Source: Methylocapsa sp. S129
Lineage (GTDB): Bacteria > Pseudomonadota > Alphaproteobacteria > Rhizobiales > Beijerinckiaceae
Assembly: GCF_009765995.1 (NCBI RefSeq)
Contig: NZ_LMUI01000029.1
Coordinates: 139,931-179,541, forward strand
Reading direction: 5' to 3'
Length of the DNA: 39,611 nucleotides
The notes under the pieces are model-generated. The model was not told where the DNA came from, did not search any database, and saw nothing but the letters and a program-made list of their open reading frames with translations. The position numbers were made by a program, and so were the translations under genes. This document shows, one piece after another, positions 39,517-39,611 of this stretch (the first letter of the stretch is position 1; every line of letters begins with the position of its first letter).

Positions 39517-39611
39517 GGGCGATGTCACGCTAACTTGCGATGGATGCAACGGTTCGGTCGCGATCGATTTTCAGGCAGCGAGAGTGACGGATTTCCACTC
39601 CGCCATCGCAC
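39517..39611 (-). mobile_element. IS6-family element, copy 2 (tip only, runs off right edge)
   Basis: From 39517 (GGGCGATGTCACGCTAACTT) onward the sequence is the reverse complement of the right end of copy 1 (37172-37266), nearly identical. The two copies are inverted and flank 37267-39516 (about 2.25 kb), giving the outline of a composite element, though the inner segment contains remnants. Confidence 0.8.
39571..39611 (-). CDS. IS6 transposase, C-terminal end (partial)
   Basis: The last codons of the transposase, AMAEWKSVTLAA and stop (39571-39573), identical to copy 1. The rest is outside the window, so whether this copy also has the frameshift is not visible. Confidence 0.75.
   Translation of the reverse strand, partial: AMAEWKSVTLAA

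Overview
The DNA is GC-rich, with GGAG-type ribosome binding sites, short 4-8 base gene overlaps and gene families that point to an alphaproteobacterium, most likely of the order Hyphomicrobiales (Rhizobiales). I cannot fix the genus. The left half looks like a plasmid or integrative-element backbone. The right half is accessory chromosomal or plasmid DNA with transporters, regulators and much decay.

Region 1 (1-2.6 kb): the start of a probable DUF2493 gene, a 5'-truncated toprim gene (minus) and an intact toprim paralogue (plus). The two paralogues face away from each other across a cluster of inverted and direct repeats that looks like a tyrosine-recombinase site. The homology of the truncated copy ends inside that repeat.

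Region 2 (2.6-9.69 kb): two nested Recombinase-In-Trio (RIT) elements. A complete RIT (RIT-1, ritA-ritB-ritC, plus strand) sits inside ritB of a different RIT (RIT-2, minus strand). RIT-2 in turn cuts off a methyltransferase/helicase gene of the strawberry-notch (Sno) type. Both elements have the same structure at the ritA end: TATGTC followed by a 20-base perfect palindrome with core CCGAATTCGG. RIT-1 also has 32-base perfect terminal inverted repeats. RIT-2 carries a 29-codon divergent ORF with a very good ribosome binding site that ends in the palindrome.

Region 3 (9.7-19 kb): a minus-strand block of genes typical of alphaproteobacterial plasmids: ParB-like protein, several conserved proteins of unknown function (including DUF6878-like and DUF6915-like), a small protein and the Sno gene. 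Six genes have a GC-rich hairpin upstream of the Shine-Dalgarno sequence. One small gene carries three in-frame TAG codons. An HU/IHF-like gene runs divergently from parB.

Region 4 (19-25.5 kb): a decayed alpha/beta hydrolase, an rpoZ gene (RNA polymerase omega), many small ORFs, two intrinsic terminators, a single-domain response regulator and an EamA permease. A roughly 190-base dispersed repeat occurs in two full and two partial copies, and one partial copy supplies the stop codon of the EamA gene.

Region 5 (25.8-36.4 kb): a 2,4-diaminopentanoate dehydrogenase-like oxidoreductase flanked by a 13-base inverted repeat; a TetR regulator divergent from a Bcr/CflA drug exporter, with two palindromic operators between them; and a ribose-type sugar ABC importer (two permeases, double ATPase, binding protein) next to a lacI-SDR operon. 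The same 13-base LacI-type operator lies before both the importer and lacI. The SDR gene has one in-frame TAG.

Region 6 (36.4-39.6 kb): an IS6-family element with a frameshifted transposase, then a DUF1403 remnant, three small genes and a remnant, and the tip of a second IS6 copy in inverted orientation running off the right edge.
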